From Prorocentrum cordatum (lineage: Eukaryota > Sar > Dinophyceae > Prorocentrales > Prorocentraceae), in contig CAUYUJ010014342.1 in NCBI GenBank assembly GCA_963575745.1, positions 307,087-371,086 of the forward strand: DNA of 64,000 nt, written 5' to 3'. Every line of letters begins with the position of its first letter. Position 1 is the stretch's first letter. The notes under the pieces are model-generated. The model was given only the letters and a program-made list of their open reading frames with translations, did no database searches and was not told the origin of the DNA. A program made the position numbers and the translations under genes. Positions 9,503 to 20,650 of this stretch are shown one piece after another.

Positions 9503-10554
9503 GAGATGTTGACGAATATTACTTCCCTGGGGGCTCCTGGTAAGTATGAAAACCTGGAAGCTGTGTCTTGGGCTACGAAGTTCAGTCTGGTTTCGCGGTG
9601 TTCGGAGTTTCTGGGGATCTGAGAAGATTTGGAAAAAGGGTGTTTCAGAGTGACGGCGCCTGTGTTGTTCGCACTGCGCCTGGCTGGGCCAGTGCGGGTT
9701 TCGCCCCTGCAGTTTTGGCTACAGGTCGAGGTGTTCGAGGTATGCTGGTGGCGTCTCCAGGGGCATCCCTGAGGAGGGGAAGCTCTTCTAGGCCGCCGTC
9801 TACCGTGCGCTGACTGCCTCGCCTGATTTCTCCCATGATGCCAAGATCGGCCTGATGATTCGGATGAGGAGGCGCATGGTTGAGGTTCCAGAAGATGCCG
9901 CGGAGCAGGTTTCGAAAGCTGTCGAGCTTGTGATTCGGAAGACGGGGCCATACCTTGGCCTGATTTTTCTGGCGAGTGCCATCCAGAGGTTTGAGCGCGT
10001 CTGCCAGATTTTACTTCCAGTCTCACGGCTGTCAATTCGGTTGCTGCTCCGATACCCACGACCCCTCCTTCTCCGATCTAGACGAGGTTGCTCATTGCTC
10101 GCGTTGCTCACGTTCCTACTGGATATGTGAACATTGGCTTGGAGAACTGATGCCTCCCTTCTCTGAATCTCCACCGTGGCTTTTCTCTTTGCTCCCGACC
10201 GCTGAACGACCTCACACGGTGCTGCTTTTCACTGCTGCAATGCTGGATGCGTTTATGTTTGCTCACAACTGTCGCCGCCACCAGCTGTCGTCGGGCAGTG
10301 TGTCTCAGCAGATACACGCTCGGATGCGAGCCGCGGCGCGCAGGCATCGCCCTGCTGCTGAGGCTTGGAGGCTTGAGCGACGGGTGCGACTTTTTTTCGG
10401 GGCCCCTCGTAATATGCGAACTTGTGTGCGATCGTGTCTGGGGGATGGGGCCCCTGGGCTCGAGGCACCTGGCTCGGGAGGGCCTTCTGCACTGCTCTGC
10501 CCTGGTGGGCGGACCACCTTGTCAACAAACGCCAGCAAGGTCAGCGTGAACTGA
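9488..10554 (+). pseudogene. LINE ORF2 C-terminal region with Zn-binding motif
   Basis: Coding-like islands continue after the nested block: WWDYEMLTNITSLGAPGKYE from 9491, ALTASPDFSHDAKIGLMIRM near 9807-9866, then EVPEDAAEQVSKAVELVIRK near 9882. The final frame, closing at TGA 10552-10554, carries a Cys/His cluster, CQFGCCSDTHDP then AHCSRCSRSYW (near 10030-10125), followed by HTVLLFTAAMLDAFMFAHNC (near 10213-10272). A C-x-x-C type cluster after RT is typical of LINE ORF2 C-termini. Frameshifts separate the islands. Confidence 0.7.
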
Positions 10555-10601
10555 CAAAACAATGGCCCTGGCGGATTCGGATTAGCGCAGACGCAGGTTA
10601 G

Positions 10602-10621
10602 TGCATCCCCGGAGGGATGCA
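10602..10621 (+). other. Perfect 3' hairpin at the LINE end
   Basis: TGCATCCC, a 4-base CGGA loop, then GGGATGCA: eight perfect base pairs, about 50 bp past the last ORF2 stop. A stem-loop near the 3' end is commonly the RT recognition site of LINEs. This role is inferred from position. Confidence 0.55.
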
Positions 10622-10639
10622 TGAGAGGACAGCGGGGGA

Positions 10640-11260
10640 GGGAGGGAGATAAAGGCAGCGAGGGGGAGGGTAGGCCGGGAGGAGGCGGCTATTGAAAGAT
10701 GGAGGAAAGGTAGGGATGAACAGTATTAGGACGGAGGAGGGGGGACGCACTCTGTAATGCCACCAGAAAAAGGCAAGCTGCGAGCAGGAGGTTCACGGAT
10801 CGCGGCAGGAAGGAGAGGGGAGGGAGGGAGGGGAAGGAGGGAGGGGGGAGGCGGACAGGAAGGACGGAGGAGAGGGGGAATGGAAGGATGGGCGGGAACG
10901 TTTGTTGGTGGGTCTCGTGGTATGGCTGGTGCTGGAGGACCTGCGGGTACATAATATCTTCTCCGTCGCCCCAAGAGGGAAGAGAGTGAGGGAGGGAGGG
11001 AGGGCATGGAGGGAATAAGTGAGGAGGAAGGAGGGAGGAGACCGAGGGAGTGGAGGGCGGCGTTTGAGGGCCGCGGCCGAGGCGGCGAGGCTGCCGACGG
11101 GACGCAGGGCCAGACCAGGGCTGGGTCCTACGCCGACAGGAGCCAGGGCCTGACGTTGCAGGCGCCGCGGCGGGGGTGCAGAAGAGCAGGTGGCGCGGCG
11201 CAGCCAAGCGCTGAAGTGAGGAGTGAACGGCCGTCCCAGGCCGCGGGCATAAGGACAGAT
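10640..11260. other. Purine-rich G/A tract
   Basis: Dominated by GGAGGG, GAGGGAG and similar words from 10,640 to 11,050, then GC-rich sequence. All frames look like repeat translation. No gene seen. Confidence 0.6.
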
Positions 11261-11403
11261 CCGAAGGTCCGCGTGGATTTCTTGGTTCGGCGCCCGACCC
11301 ACCCCTGGGGGTCGCCTCCAGCGCCAGACCCAGCGAGCTCATCGCGCAGGGGGATGGGGTCCAGCTCCGACCGTCAGACAAATCCGCACAGACCTCCGGA
11401 AGT
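11261..11403 (+). mobile_element. MITE-like palindromic element, copy 1
   Basis: The left end, CCGAAGGTCCGCGTGGATTT, is matched in inverted form by the right end, AAATCCGCACAGACCTCCGG, around a GC-rich interior. The same terminal inverted repeats occur at 21,751-21,887, 26,071-26,180 and 58,223-58,352. There is no coding capacity, as expected of a non-autonomous DNA element. Confidence 0.7.
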
Positions 11404-12106
11404 TGATAGTTCTGCAGATGCAGGTTTCCCCACATCACACATATGAGGTCATTGTCATTTTATCACCCACACCCGTTTCCTCTCCCCGTTTTAGCACATC
11501 ACATTCAGACCACTCATGTTGGTAACACACACATATCAGACTCGTTCACAATGACATTCACTCAGATCCATATTCACACACACACACATCTAGAACACTC
11601 AGTTCAGTCTCACGCTACGCCATGCATCGTGTGCTATCGCGGCATATATGCTTTCGCTCGGCTTGGGAGCCGATTCCTTTGGTGAGCATTCGATATTCCA
11701 GCAGTGTGTGTCTTGGATGTGCAAGTTTACGCGATGATTCACGGAGCTCCGTACAGCCCGGCAGTTCTCTGTACCGCCATTTGCCGGTCGAGTAATCGCT
11801 CGCATTTTCATCAGGGGGGCAGGATCGGTCCACCCCTTAGACTGCAATCCATGGATTGCTACAGCGTCCTTGCACTGTGGCTTTTTCTCGGTCGATAGCG
11901 GCCCCATAGCGTCCCGATCGCGTCTGCGCGGCGCTTCTGTCCTGCCCCTGCTTTTGATTCTTCTTGCAGTACTATCGGGTCCGGGGCATCCCCCAGCTGA
12001 CGGGCCCGCCCCTCGGCACACTCCCAGTGCCCTTTGCCCAGGCAAGCCTTTGAAAGGGGGTCTTGCGTCTGTTTTCATCCCGCAGTGGCTAACGAGACTG
12101 CCAGTT
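11404..12106. other. Unassigned spacer
   Basis: Mixed sequence with a short CA-rich stretch (11,560-11,590). Two related palindromic words (ATCCATGGATTGC at about 11,846 and CCCATGGATTGC at about 12,232) flank the following minisatellite. No gene supported. Confidence 0.5.
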
Positions 12107-12206
12107 CGCTGTCGGGCGCTATCGGGCGCTGTCGGACGCTATCGGGCGCTGACCAGACGCTACCGAGCGCTGTCGGACGTTAGCCGGACGCTATCGGACG
12201 CTATCC
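12107..12206 (+). repeat. 10-11-bp minisatellite GGGCGCTATC
   Basis: About nine copies of a word alternating between CGGGCGCTAT and CGGACGCTGT. Confidence 0.85.
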
Positions 12207-12249
12207 AAGGGTACAAGGGTCACGGAGGCAACCCATGGATTGCATCTTA

Positions 12250-12880
12250 ACGCCCCGCTCTGGCTCCGCACAATCTGAACCAACGCAGTCCTCCTCCTCC
12301 TCTTCCTCTTCCACTTTCTCTCATCGATTTTTGTGCTGGATTCTTGGCTTGAGCCGTTTAGGTCACCAGGCAGTAGTTTCCACATAACCTCCCGAATAGC
12401 CGCGGGCCCGATACGTGTCAGGTCAAATTCGTATCACACGCCAGTTGGCTTTCCTCCTCCTCTTCCTTCGTCCTCCTCTCCCTTCGTCCTCCTTCCTCTC
12501 CTCCGTCTCCTTTGCGGGAACTGCTGGCCGGGCAATCATTGTCATGGGTAGTTGTTGGTGCCATTGTGTTCGTGCCCCATTTACCATCCCCGAGCCAAGG
12601 TTTATTGCACGTGTTTGCCTATTGCAGTTCGTCTGGCGTTCCCGGTGTGTTTGGCGATTTTCTGTTTCGCACTGCGGTCATGCATAGCCGACGCGTTGTG
12701 CGAGCAAGTGTGTGGCGGCATCCAGGTTTTGCGCTGGCGAAAGATTGAGCACTCAGCTCACCCAGATCGCTCATATTCTCAATGCTTCGTGTCTCTCCAC
12801 CAGCACATCCAGACACGAGTCCCAGCGCAGCTGCCCTGAACTGGGGAGCGTGGCGCCATTTGGAGATCTCGGAGAGTTTC
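12250..12880. other. Unassigned spacer
   Basis: Pyrimidine-rich start, then unique sequence with no motif-bearing frame. Confidence 0.45.
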
Positions 12881-12889
12881 TGTGGGCCA

Positions 12890-13080
12890 GAAGCCCCGTG
12901 GATGCCCCCTTCGGTTTGTTGGGGTATCTTTCGGGGGTTTCTTAGAGACCTCTTCGGGCGTCTTGGGGGCCTCTTGCCAGCTGTTGGGGCGCCTCTTGGG
13001 GCCTCTTGAGGACCTTTTGCGGGCCGCTTGGGGGCCGCTTGCGGCCTGTTGGTGGCCTCTAGGGGGCCTCCTGGGGCGTG
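12890..13080 (+). repeat. Degenerate GGCCTCTTGGGG array
   Basis: About a dozen diverged copies of the same word family as at 8,888-9,105, without the family-B cores or end module. Confidence 0.75.
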
Positions 13081-13119
13081 GGCCCCAAACGATGTGTGTC
13101 TAGCATGTGGCGCAACTCA

Positions 13120-14995
13120 TATGGCGCAATTACTTTTGACAGACTTGGAGTTGTCAACTTCATTGCCCGCGCAATCATCCCACACACCCATGCGCAATTT
13201 GGCTTGTAAAACCTATGTGGCGGCGACTGCAACTAGGGCTTGGCGTTGCCTGGTAATTCTCTGCGGCCGCGCGGGCCCGCGCATGCTCGCACGCGCATCG
13301 GCCAGCTAGTTCGGCGCGACCGACGCGGCCGCGGTGGCGGTGAGCGCCAGGCACTTCCCAGCGGGCACTTCAGTGCGAGTCGGTGGCTGTGCGGGCCCGG
13401 TATCATGGCGACGTCGACAACTGTCGACACGGTGGCGCTGGTAGTGATGATTGTGACGATGACGATGACGACGGCAACACTGATGACGGCGCCGATGCTG
13501 ATCACGCCGGGTGACGATGACGGTGCCCTTTCATCGGCGATGACGGTCTTGGAGGAATTTCGGCATGCGCGCGCGGCCGACGCGCGCGAGTGGCCCGCGT
13601 GGTATGTTTCCACAGGGATCGCGCAAGGGCGTTCGAATGCTTCGGCGGCGCGAAAGGTTTGTTTGGTCGAATTGTTCTGAACATGTTGGAAGCTTATCGT
13701 TGTTTTGCGCGCCCATTTTTTCAAACACTTCTGTTGCAACACCACGTGTATCTTATATGTTGTCTGGACACCAGATATTGACATCCTGGAGAACCTTTGG
13801 TTCAGAAGTGATCACTGCATGCGCGCGCGGCGGCGCGCGCGTTTGAACATCGCCCCGTGTTTTTGCAAAGAGTTCTGGCGACAACACTCGCGCAAGGGCG
13901 TTCGACATGCGCTCGCGACGGGCACGTGTGGCAGCAATGTATGAACCAAATTACATTGGTGCAAACGCAAAAGCGCAGGGTTGCCTGATCAACTCGTGTT
14001 GTGGAGCAATGTTTTGTGTATGTTTTCGGAGCACTCGATTTGGACAGCCTTCCGAAACCGACGGTTTTTGAACGATTTTGGCATGCGCGCGACGCGATGA
14101 CGCGCGCGTGTGTGCATTGCGTCCCGTTTTTGGCAAGGGGTTTTCGAACAGTGATTCGTTTGATAAGCGGGAACTATATGGGGGGGAAAGGCGATTAGCG
14201 TGTGGCTGGGGCAGTATGGATTCATTTTTGTTGGGCGAGTGCGCGGAGTCACATATCCCTTGCTCGCGCAATCATTCCACCCACCCGCATCTTGGTTAGC
14301 AAAACCCATGTGGCGGCGATTGCGACGACAGCTTGTCGCTGGCTGGCGGATCGCTGCGGCCGGTCTAGCGCACGCAGGCTCGCTCGCAAAGCCGCCAATT
14401 GTTCAGGCGCGACCGACGCGGCCGCTGTGGCGCTGACCGCTGGGGACTTCCCGGCGAGTCTCACAGGCTGCGTTCGCGCGCTGGTACTTCATTGCGACTC
14501 GGTCATTCGGGCGGGCGCGGTATCATTGCGACGGCGAGAACGGCAGGCACCATGGTCATAGTAGCGACGCTGGTGGTGATGATGTCAATGACGACGGCAA
14601 GGCCAATGACGGCGCCGGTGCTGATCACGCCGATGACGATGATGGTGGCCATGTGTCGGTGGTGAAAGTTTTGGAAGGATTTCAACATGCGCGAGAGGCG
14701 ACGTGCGCGAGTTGCCCGCATGGTATGATTTTGTTGGGATCGTGCCCACCCCCCGCACGCGGGCAAGGTTGTTGCGCGCGCGAGTGGCCCGTTCGGGCGC
14801 GATTGATGGACATGTTGAAATAAACGATCGTTTCGCACGAATTTGCAAGAGCGCGCGCATTTATTTGACACATCATGTTGCAACCCCATTTGTGTTATAT
14901 TCATATATGTATCGAGGTTGGAACCGTTACGAACCAATGTAACACAATATGCAAACAACGAATGTTGCATGCGCGCGCGGCGACGCGTGCGTGTT

Positions 14996-15034
<39 letters not shown>

Positions 15035-15060
15035 TTTATTGCCATGTGTTGCGTCACATA
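13120..15060 (+). repeat. 1.1-kb direct duplication (two diverged units)
   Basis: Unit 1 starts near 13,120 and unit 2 near 14,216. Matching landmarks lie about 1.1 kb apart: GCGCAATCATCCCACACA (13,169) against GCGCAATCATTCCACCCA (14,265), TATGTGGCGGCGACTGC (13,213) against CATGTGGCGGCGATTGC, and ACGGCGCCGATGCTGATCAC (about 13,486) against ACGGCGCCGGTGCTGATCAC (about 14,609). Each unit also holds CATGCGCGC palindromes related, in reverse orientation, to the satellite at 17,560-19,730. No gene. Confidence 0.75.
14998..15030 (+). repeat. (GTT)n microsatellite
   Basis: Eleven GTT triplets. Confidence 0.9.
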
Positions 15061-15527
15061 TGCTTGGACACGAATGTGCTTGTTGATAAGCGAGGGCGCG
15101 ATCAGACTTTTGTTTGTCAGGAATGGGGGAAGGCACCTGGTTCGGCTGTGATGATGCGGATGTATATTTCGATTGAACGGTTGGGCATAAACGTATGTAC
15201 GTATCACATCCCCCAAGGAAGCCCGATAATCCAGGGGGGTAGACCCGACACTGAGGTCGGCAACATAATAGCATATGCGCTGAATTATATGTTGCGCAAC
15301 TTGTGTGGAACAATCTTTGTGGTGCAACCCGCTTGGTGGAATCCATGGTGTGCAATACTTGTTGTTTTAACATTTATGATGTGGGACCTATGGGGTATAT
15401 GTTTGGAGCATTTGGGTGTAAAACGGCCTCACGGTCGGTTCCGTCAACCCAAAAAACGACGGCGACCACGACGAGCACATGACCCTGCCACAGGCTCGGA
15501 CATGCGGCAGGCGGTGGAGGGAGGAGC

Positions 15528-15670
15528 GGGGGGAGGAGGCGGAGGAGGAGGCGCAGCAGGAGGAGGAGGAAGAGGAGGAGGAGGATGAGGAGGAGGAGAA
15601 AGAAAAAGAGGAGGAGGCGGAGGAGGAGAGCCCGGGGCCGGGGCCGGGGCCAGGGCCGGGGCCCAGCCTG
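15528..15670 (+). repeat. (GGA)n and GGGGCC tract
   Basis: GGA/GAG triplets for about 100 bp, then four GGGGCC-like hexamers at 15,640-15,665. Confidence 0.85.
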
Positions 15671-15699
15671 GCGTTGGGACGCGTCGGCAGGGAGGGTAG

Positions 15700-17420
15700 C
15701 ACTATCAACGCTACATCTTCATTTGGAATTCGCCGAGGGGCAGCGTACGCGGTTTGCGTTTCTGGGGCGATGGAGCACGGGGTAATGCTTGTAGGGTAAC
15801 AGCAAGCCTATGCAGCCCAATCGTCGGTAAGAGCCAACCTAAGAGTTGAGCTTCTTGCAAATGGGGGTCGTATATAAGGATTGCGATTGACAGATCAAGT
15901 GCGCTGGCCGAGCGTACTGGGATCTGGCCCTGGAAACAAGGGTGCCCCCGACCTGCAAATCATCACCACCATCATAGACCTCCACTAACCTCCAAGTGTT
16001 CTCTCTCCCTTCCTCTTCCTGCCAGGGATCAAGGAGCGTGTCTCCTCGGAAAGCCCCCACCCAAGCTTTATCCCTCCGCTCCCCCACTCCCTTCCTGGAC
16101 CTTCCTCATTCTACCTCCGGTCCCCCTGTGGGCAGTGAACCTTTCCAGATATCTGGCTATATGTTCTTCTCGGTGCGCGGCCCCAGAGGTCCCGACCTCT
16201 TGCACCAGGGCAGGTTTTCGTCCCGTATCCGTTTTTGATGGCCCAGGGGCCTGCTGACGGGTCCTGGAGGCCGACATCGAGGGAAGGACGACTGGATTGG
16301 AAACAACCGTATCGTGGGAGATTTGGTTTTTCCATCTCCTCGATTTCCCTCACCCACCCCTTCCCCGCGCTCCAGCAGCGCCTCGCGAACATGGAGTTTT
16401 CCGACGACGAGGCGGGCGCGCGCGCGCGCCGGCCGATCCCGCGGGCTGCGGCTGGTCTTTCTCTCTCGTTGTTGCCCCCCATCCCAGCGCCCCTGACGGA
16501 GTGGGGGCGAAGGCAGAGGAGGAGGAGGAGGAGGCTCGAGGATGCTCGGGCAGTGCCAAGGGGGGTCACCATTAGGGAGGTCACCGGCTCCTCTTGGGAA
16601 ATCGAGCATTCAGGATAGGTTTTTGGACGTCTGAGATTGTTTTGGGGGGCTCTGGGGTGTTCTTGGGGGCCCACATCCTTGAGGAAATGGCGTATTCCTC
16701 GAAGAAGTGGCGACCACCTTGGTGGCGACCCACGTTGGCATTGCCCCAGGGACGGAGGAGACGACCGCGGCCCTCCCCTGCGTTCTTTGTCCTTTGCGGG
16801 CATCCATGCAGGGGCTTCTCGACGCCACGCCTGGATCCGCCTTGAAAAGTGGTGTCAGGATGCACCTGAGGAGGGACGGCTTTTGAACGGATTGGGGCAG
16901 GGCAGGGCGTGAGAGCCGCCGTCTGAACTATCCCTCCCCCGAGAGGAGGATCATTTTCGAAGGTCTGCACGGATGCATTCAATGACCCCCCCCTTTGAGG
17001 GAGCCCCCTCTATCGTCACCCCTCTCGCTAGCGGCGGACGAGGATCGGCAGAACATGAATTAAAACCGCCATCGGGAAAGCCCGTCAGGAAAGCTTCTAC
17101 CCCCACGATGGCACGCCAGGGCACAAACTCTCCAGCACCCGCCCCCGACGCTGGACAGGTTTGTTTCCTACCGTTCTTCGTTCACTGGCCCTCTCCTACG
17201 ACGTCGCGTTTTTTGGCGACGTCGGCGCCCCAGCACCTCGACCGTTTCCCCGTGGCCAGATTTTTCCTCAAACAGGTGCTTGCATCTAGGGTTTCTTACT
17301 CGGTCTACCGATCTGGCCATGCCTGCCGGCTTTTCGATCCTGTGCCGCCCCGTGCCGCACCGCATAGATTCTCCTTTCAAAAAAGAGAATAGACTCTACC
17401 CCCCCCCGGCGTTATCGCCC
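15700..17420. other. Unassigned; one possible first exon near 16,376-16,444
   Basis: A pyrimidine-rich stretch ends in CCAG at about 16,375. It is followed by AGCGCCTCGCGAACATGG and a frame reading MEFSDDEAGARARRPIPRAA (16,391-16,450). The composition is protein-like and the ATG has a good context, so this could be a short coding exon. The frame degrades into low-complexity sequence within 60 codons. Nothing else in this stretch looks coding. Confidence 0.25.
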
Positions 17421-17559
17421 CCCCCTTTCGGGTATGTAAACCATATATGATTATGACCACATGTCCATCCTAAATATGAATTTACATTATCCCAGGGGAA
17501 CCAGTATCGCTCCCCCTGAGTTTCCCATGTAAAAAACAATACGCGGGGACATGTTTTGT

Positions 17560-18040
17560 TCTAACATAGCACTTTTTCGCGAATCCCTTGCAACAAATGG
17601 GACGAAGTGCACACGCGCGCGTCGTCGCGCGCGCATGCCGAAATCCTTCAAAAACTTTCGGTGTCGGAAGGATTTCGCAAAAGAGTGTCCAACACATATA
17701 CAAAAACACAAGGTTTCGCAACACTGAATTGCAAAAAAAGCTTACGTGCGAGCTCTTGCGAAATCGTAAAATAACCATAGGTTTTTCAAGATTTTCACAC
17801 AATGCTACCAAACGGGCTTCGCGCGCGCATGTCGAAATCTGTCGAACGCCCTTGCGCGTGTGCCGTCGCGAGAATCCTCTGCAACAAATAAGACGAAGTG
17901 CAGACGCGCGCGTCGTCGAGCGCGTATGCCGAAATCCTTCAAAACCCACAGGTTTCTGAATGATTTCAAAATCGTGTGTCCAAAAACTTACAAAAAACAC
18001 AAGGTTTCGCAACACGGATGGTCAACAAAAGCGTGCGCGC
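17560..18040 (+). repeat. CG-palindrome satellite, unit A copies
   Basis: Two copies about 290 bp apart, each centred on a palindrome of alternating CG (GCGCGCGTCGTCGCGCGCGC) followed by ATGCCGAAATCCTTC. A second, shorter CG block with CATGTCGAAATC lies mid-unit. Confidence 0.85.
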
Positions 18041-18044
18041 GCGC

Positions 18045-18049
18045 TCTTG

Positions 18050-18083
<34 letters not shown>

Positions 18084-18530
18084 TTCCCTCCTCCCGCGTC
18101 GTCGTCGTCGTCGCCTACGTCGTCCTCTGTCTTTCCCCGTGTTCGTCGTCGTCGTCCTCTTTGGCGTCGTGGTCGTTTCCGTCGTCGTTGTCGCCATGGT
18201 CTTCCTTCCTCCTCCTCCATCGTCGTCTTCGTCGTCCGTCGTCGGCGTCTCGTCGTCGTCCCTCCTATTTCGTCGCCGTCGTCGTCGTCGTCGTCGTTGT
18301 CGTCGTCGTTGTCGTCGTCGTCTTCTCTCCTCCCTCGTCGTTGTCGTCGTCGGCGTCGCCGTCCTTTCTCCTTCTTCGTCGTTCGCGTCGCCGCCGTCCT
18401 CCCGCCTCCCTCGTCGTTGTCGTCGTTGTCGTCGTCGTCGCCCTCCATCCTCCCTCGTCGTCGTCGTCTTCGTTGGCGACGTCGTCGTCGTCGTCGGCGT
18501 CGGCGTCGTCGTCTTCGTCGTCGTCGTCGG

Positions 18531-18568
<38 letters not shown>

Positions 18569-18605
18569 TCGGCGTCGACGTCGTCGTCGTCGCCGTCGTC
18601 GTAGT
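18045..18605 (+). repeat. (GTC)n microsatellite
   Basis: About 560 bp of GTC/TCG triplets with CCTCCCTCGTCGT-type interruptions. All six frames are open without biological meaning. Confidence 0.95.
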
Positions 18606-18694
18606 CGGTCTTACGAGGTTTTGCAAACCAAGTTGCGGGTGGGTGGGTGGGATGTTTGCAAGAGCATGGGATGTGTCAAATCATCGATTAAAAT

Positions 18695-18785
18695 CAAGTG
18701 CACCGCACATATTGCACCGCATAGTTTGCACCGTATAGGTTGCACCGCGTAGATTGCGACGCGTAGATTGCACCACATAGAATCT
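18695..18785 (+). repeat. 14-bp minisatellite TTGCACCGCGTAGA (unit A)
   Basis: About six units, with CAC and CAT variants at the sixth to tenth bases. Confidence 0.85.
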
Positions 18786-18939
18786 GTTCTACCACCCTCC
18801 CCCCCTGGGGTTAAAGTTCCCCCGGAAACCGATGCAACACATATTGGATTCCGACCCAATGTCCATCCTACATGTCAGTTCATTCTATCCCAGCCAAACC
18901 CGAATCGCCCCCCCCGCCATCCTCTGCAATAAATACTAT

Positions 18940-19730
18940 GCGCGCGCACTCGTTTATCAAAAGTCGTTAAGTTTTCAAGAATCCCTTGAAAACGCAGACG
19001 AAGTGCACACGCGCGCGTCGTCGCGCGCGCATGCCGAAATCCTTCACAACCTCAGGTTTCGGAAGGATTTCAAAACCGAGTTCCCACACAACATACAAAC
19101 ACACAGGGTTTCGCAACACTGATTTTCTGAAACAACTTTGGCGCGCGCTATTGCTAAATATTGAGAAAACCATAGGGTTTCATCATCTTCAAAAAATACT
19201 ACCAAACGGGCTGCGCGCGCGCATGTCGAAATCTTTCGAACGCCCTTGCGCGCGTCCGTCGCGAGAGTCCTCTGCAAAAAATTGGACGAAGTGCTCGCGC
19301 GCGCGTCGTCGCGCGCGCATGCCGAAATCCTTCACAAACCTCAGGTTTCGGAAGGATCTCAAAATCGAGTTCCCACACAACATACAAACACACAGGGTTT
19401 TGCAACATGGATTTTCTGAGAAAACTTTGGCGCGCGCTATTGCTAAATATTGAGAAAACCATAGGGTTTCATCATCTTCAAAAAATACTACCAAACGGGC
19501 TGCGCGCGCGCATGTCGAAATCTTTCGAACGCCCTTGCGCGCGTGCCGTCGCGAGAGTCCTCTGCAAAAAAATGGACGAAGTGCTCGCGCGCGCGCGCGT
19601 CGTCGCGCGCGCATGCCGAAATCCTTCACAAACTGTAGGTTTCGGAAGGATTTCAAATCGAGTCCCAAATATGCAGAACCACACGGTTTCGCAACATTGA
19701 TGTTCAACAAAAGCGTGCGCGCGAGCGCTC
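18940..19730 (+). repeat. CG-palindrome satellite, unit B copies
   Basis: Three copies at spacings of 288 and 294 bp (ATGCCGAAATCC at 19,031, 19,319 and 19,613). They are very similar to each other, including CATAGGGTTTCATCATCTTC, which suggests recent tandem duplication. Confidence 0.88.
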
Positions 19731-19775
19731 TTCCGTCGTCGTCGTCGTCGCCGTGTCGCCGTCCTCCCTCCTCCC

Positions 19776-19813
<38 letters not shown>

Positions 19814-19923
19814 CTCTTCTGCATCGTCGTCGTTTCCGTTGTCGTTGTCGCCGTGGTCGTCCTTCCTCCTCCCTCGTCGTCGTCGTCGTCCGTCGTCGGC
19901 GTCTCGTCGTCGTCCCTCCTATT

Positions 19924-19961
<38 letters not shown>

Positions 19962-20345
19962 TTCCCTCCTCCCTCGTCGTTGTCGTCGTCGGCGTCGCCG
20001 TCCTCCCTCCTTCTTCGTCGTTGGCGTCGTCGCCGTCCTCCCTCTTCCCTCGTCGTTGTCGCCGTCGTCGTCCTCCTCCCTCGTTGCCGTCGTCGTCTTC
20101 GTTGGCGACGCCGTCGTCGTCACCGTCGTCGTCGTCTTCGTCGTCGTCGTCGTGGTCGTCGTCCTCGTCGGCGTCATCGTCGTCGTCGGCGTCGGCGTCG
20201 TCGTCGTCGTCGGCGTTGTCATCGGCGTCGGCGTCGGCGTCGGCGTCGTCGTCGTCGTCGTCGTCGTGGTTGGCGTCTTCGTAGTCGTTGTCGGCGGCGT
20301 CGCCGTCGTCGTCGTTGTCGCCGTCGTCGTCGGCGTCGGTGTCGT
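19731..20345 (+). repeat. (GTC)n microsatellite
   Basis: About 610 bp of GTC/TCG triplets. It shares long identical interruption patterns with 18,045-18,605, so the two arrays were copied as part of the higher-order unit. Confidence 0.95.
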
Positions 20346-20464
20346 TGCCAAGTGCCATTTGGTATCTACCGTCACGGTCTTGGGAGGTCGCGCGACCAAG
20401 TTCCGGGTGGGAGGGTGGGATGTTTGCACGAGCAGTGGGGAGGACAGCTTCAAGTTGAGCAAGT

Positions 20465-20650
20465 GATTGATTGCACCGCGTAGGTTGCACCACATAGATT
20501 GCACCGCATAGATTGCACCGCGTAGATTGCAACGCGTAGCTTGCACCGCATAGATAGCACCACGTATATTGCAATGCGTAGCTTGCACCGCATTTCTTGC
20601 ACCCCGTAGATTGCATCGCGTAGCTTGCATCGCATAGATTGCACAAATCT
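20465..20650 (+). repeat. 14-bp minisatellite TTGCACCGCGTAGA (unit B)
   Basis: About twelve units, mostly 14 bp. Confidence 0.9.

Larger units (their letters stand above)
4222..10640 (+). mobile_element. Nearly full-length, decayed LINE beginning at a spliced leader
   Basis: The element reads in order: SL (4222-4243), 5' UTR, ORF1 (4407-5369), ORF2 endonuclease (5645-6594), linker, reverse transcriptase (about 6930-8365), a nested repeat block (about 8370-9490), C-terminal Zn-binding region (9488-10554), and a perfect 3' hairpin at 10602-10621. Without the insert it is about 5.3 kb, close to full length for a two-ORF LINE. Several frameshifts and stops and a changed active-site residue make it inactive. 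Order and motifs match non-LTR retrotransposons of the endonuclease-plus-RT type. The left boundary is sharp because of the SL. The right boundary is inferred from the end of coding-like sequence and the hairpin. Confidence 0.85.

Noticed and set aside
10602-10621. Hairpin as a bacterial-type terminator
   Set aside because: No U-tract follows and the context is a eukaryotic LINE 3' end.
18045-20345. Very long Asp-, Ser-, Val- and Arg-rich frames on both strands (up to 583 codons)
   Set aside because: They are translations of GTC triplet arrays and CG satellite; all six frames are open, so length is no evidence of coding.
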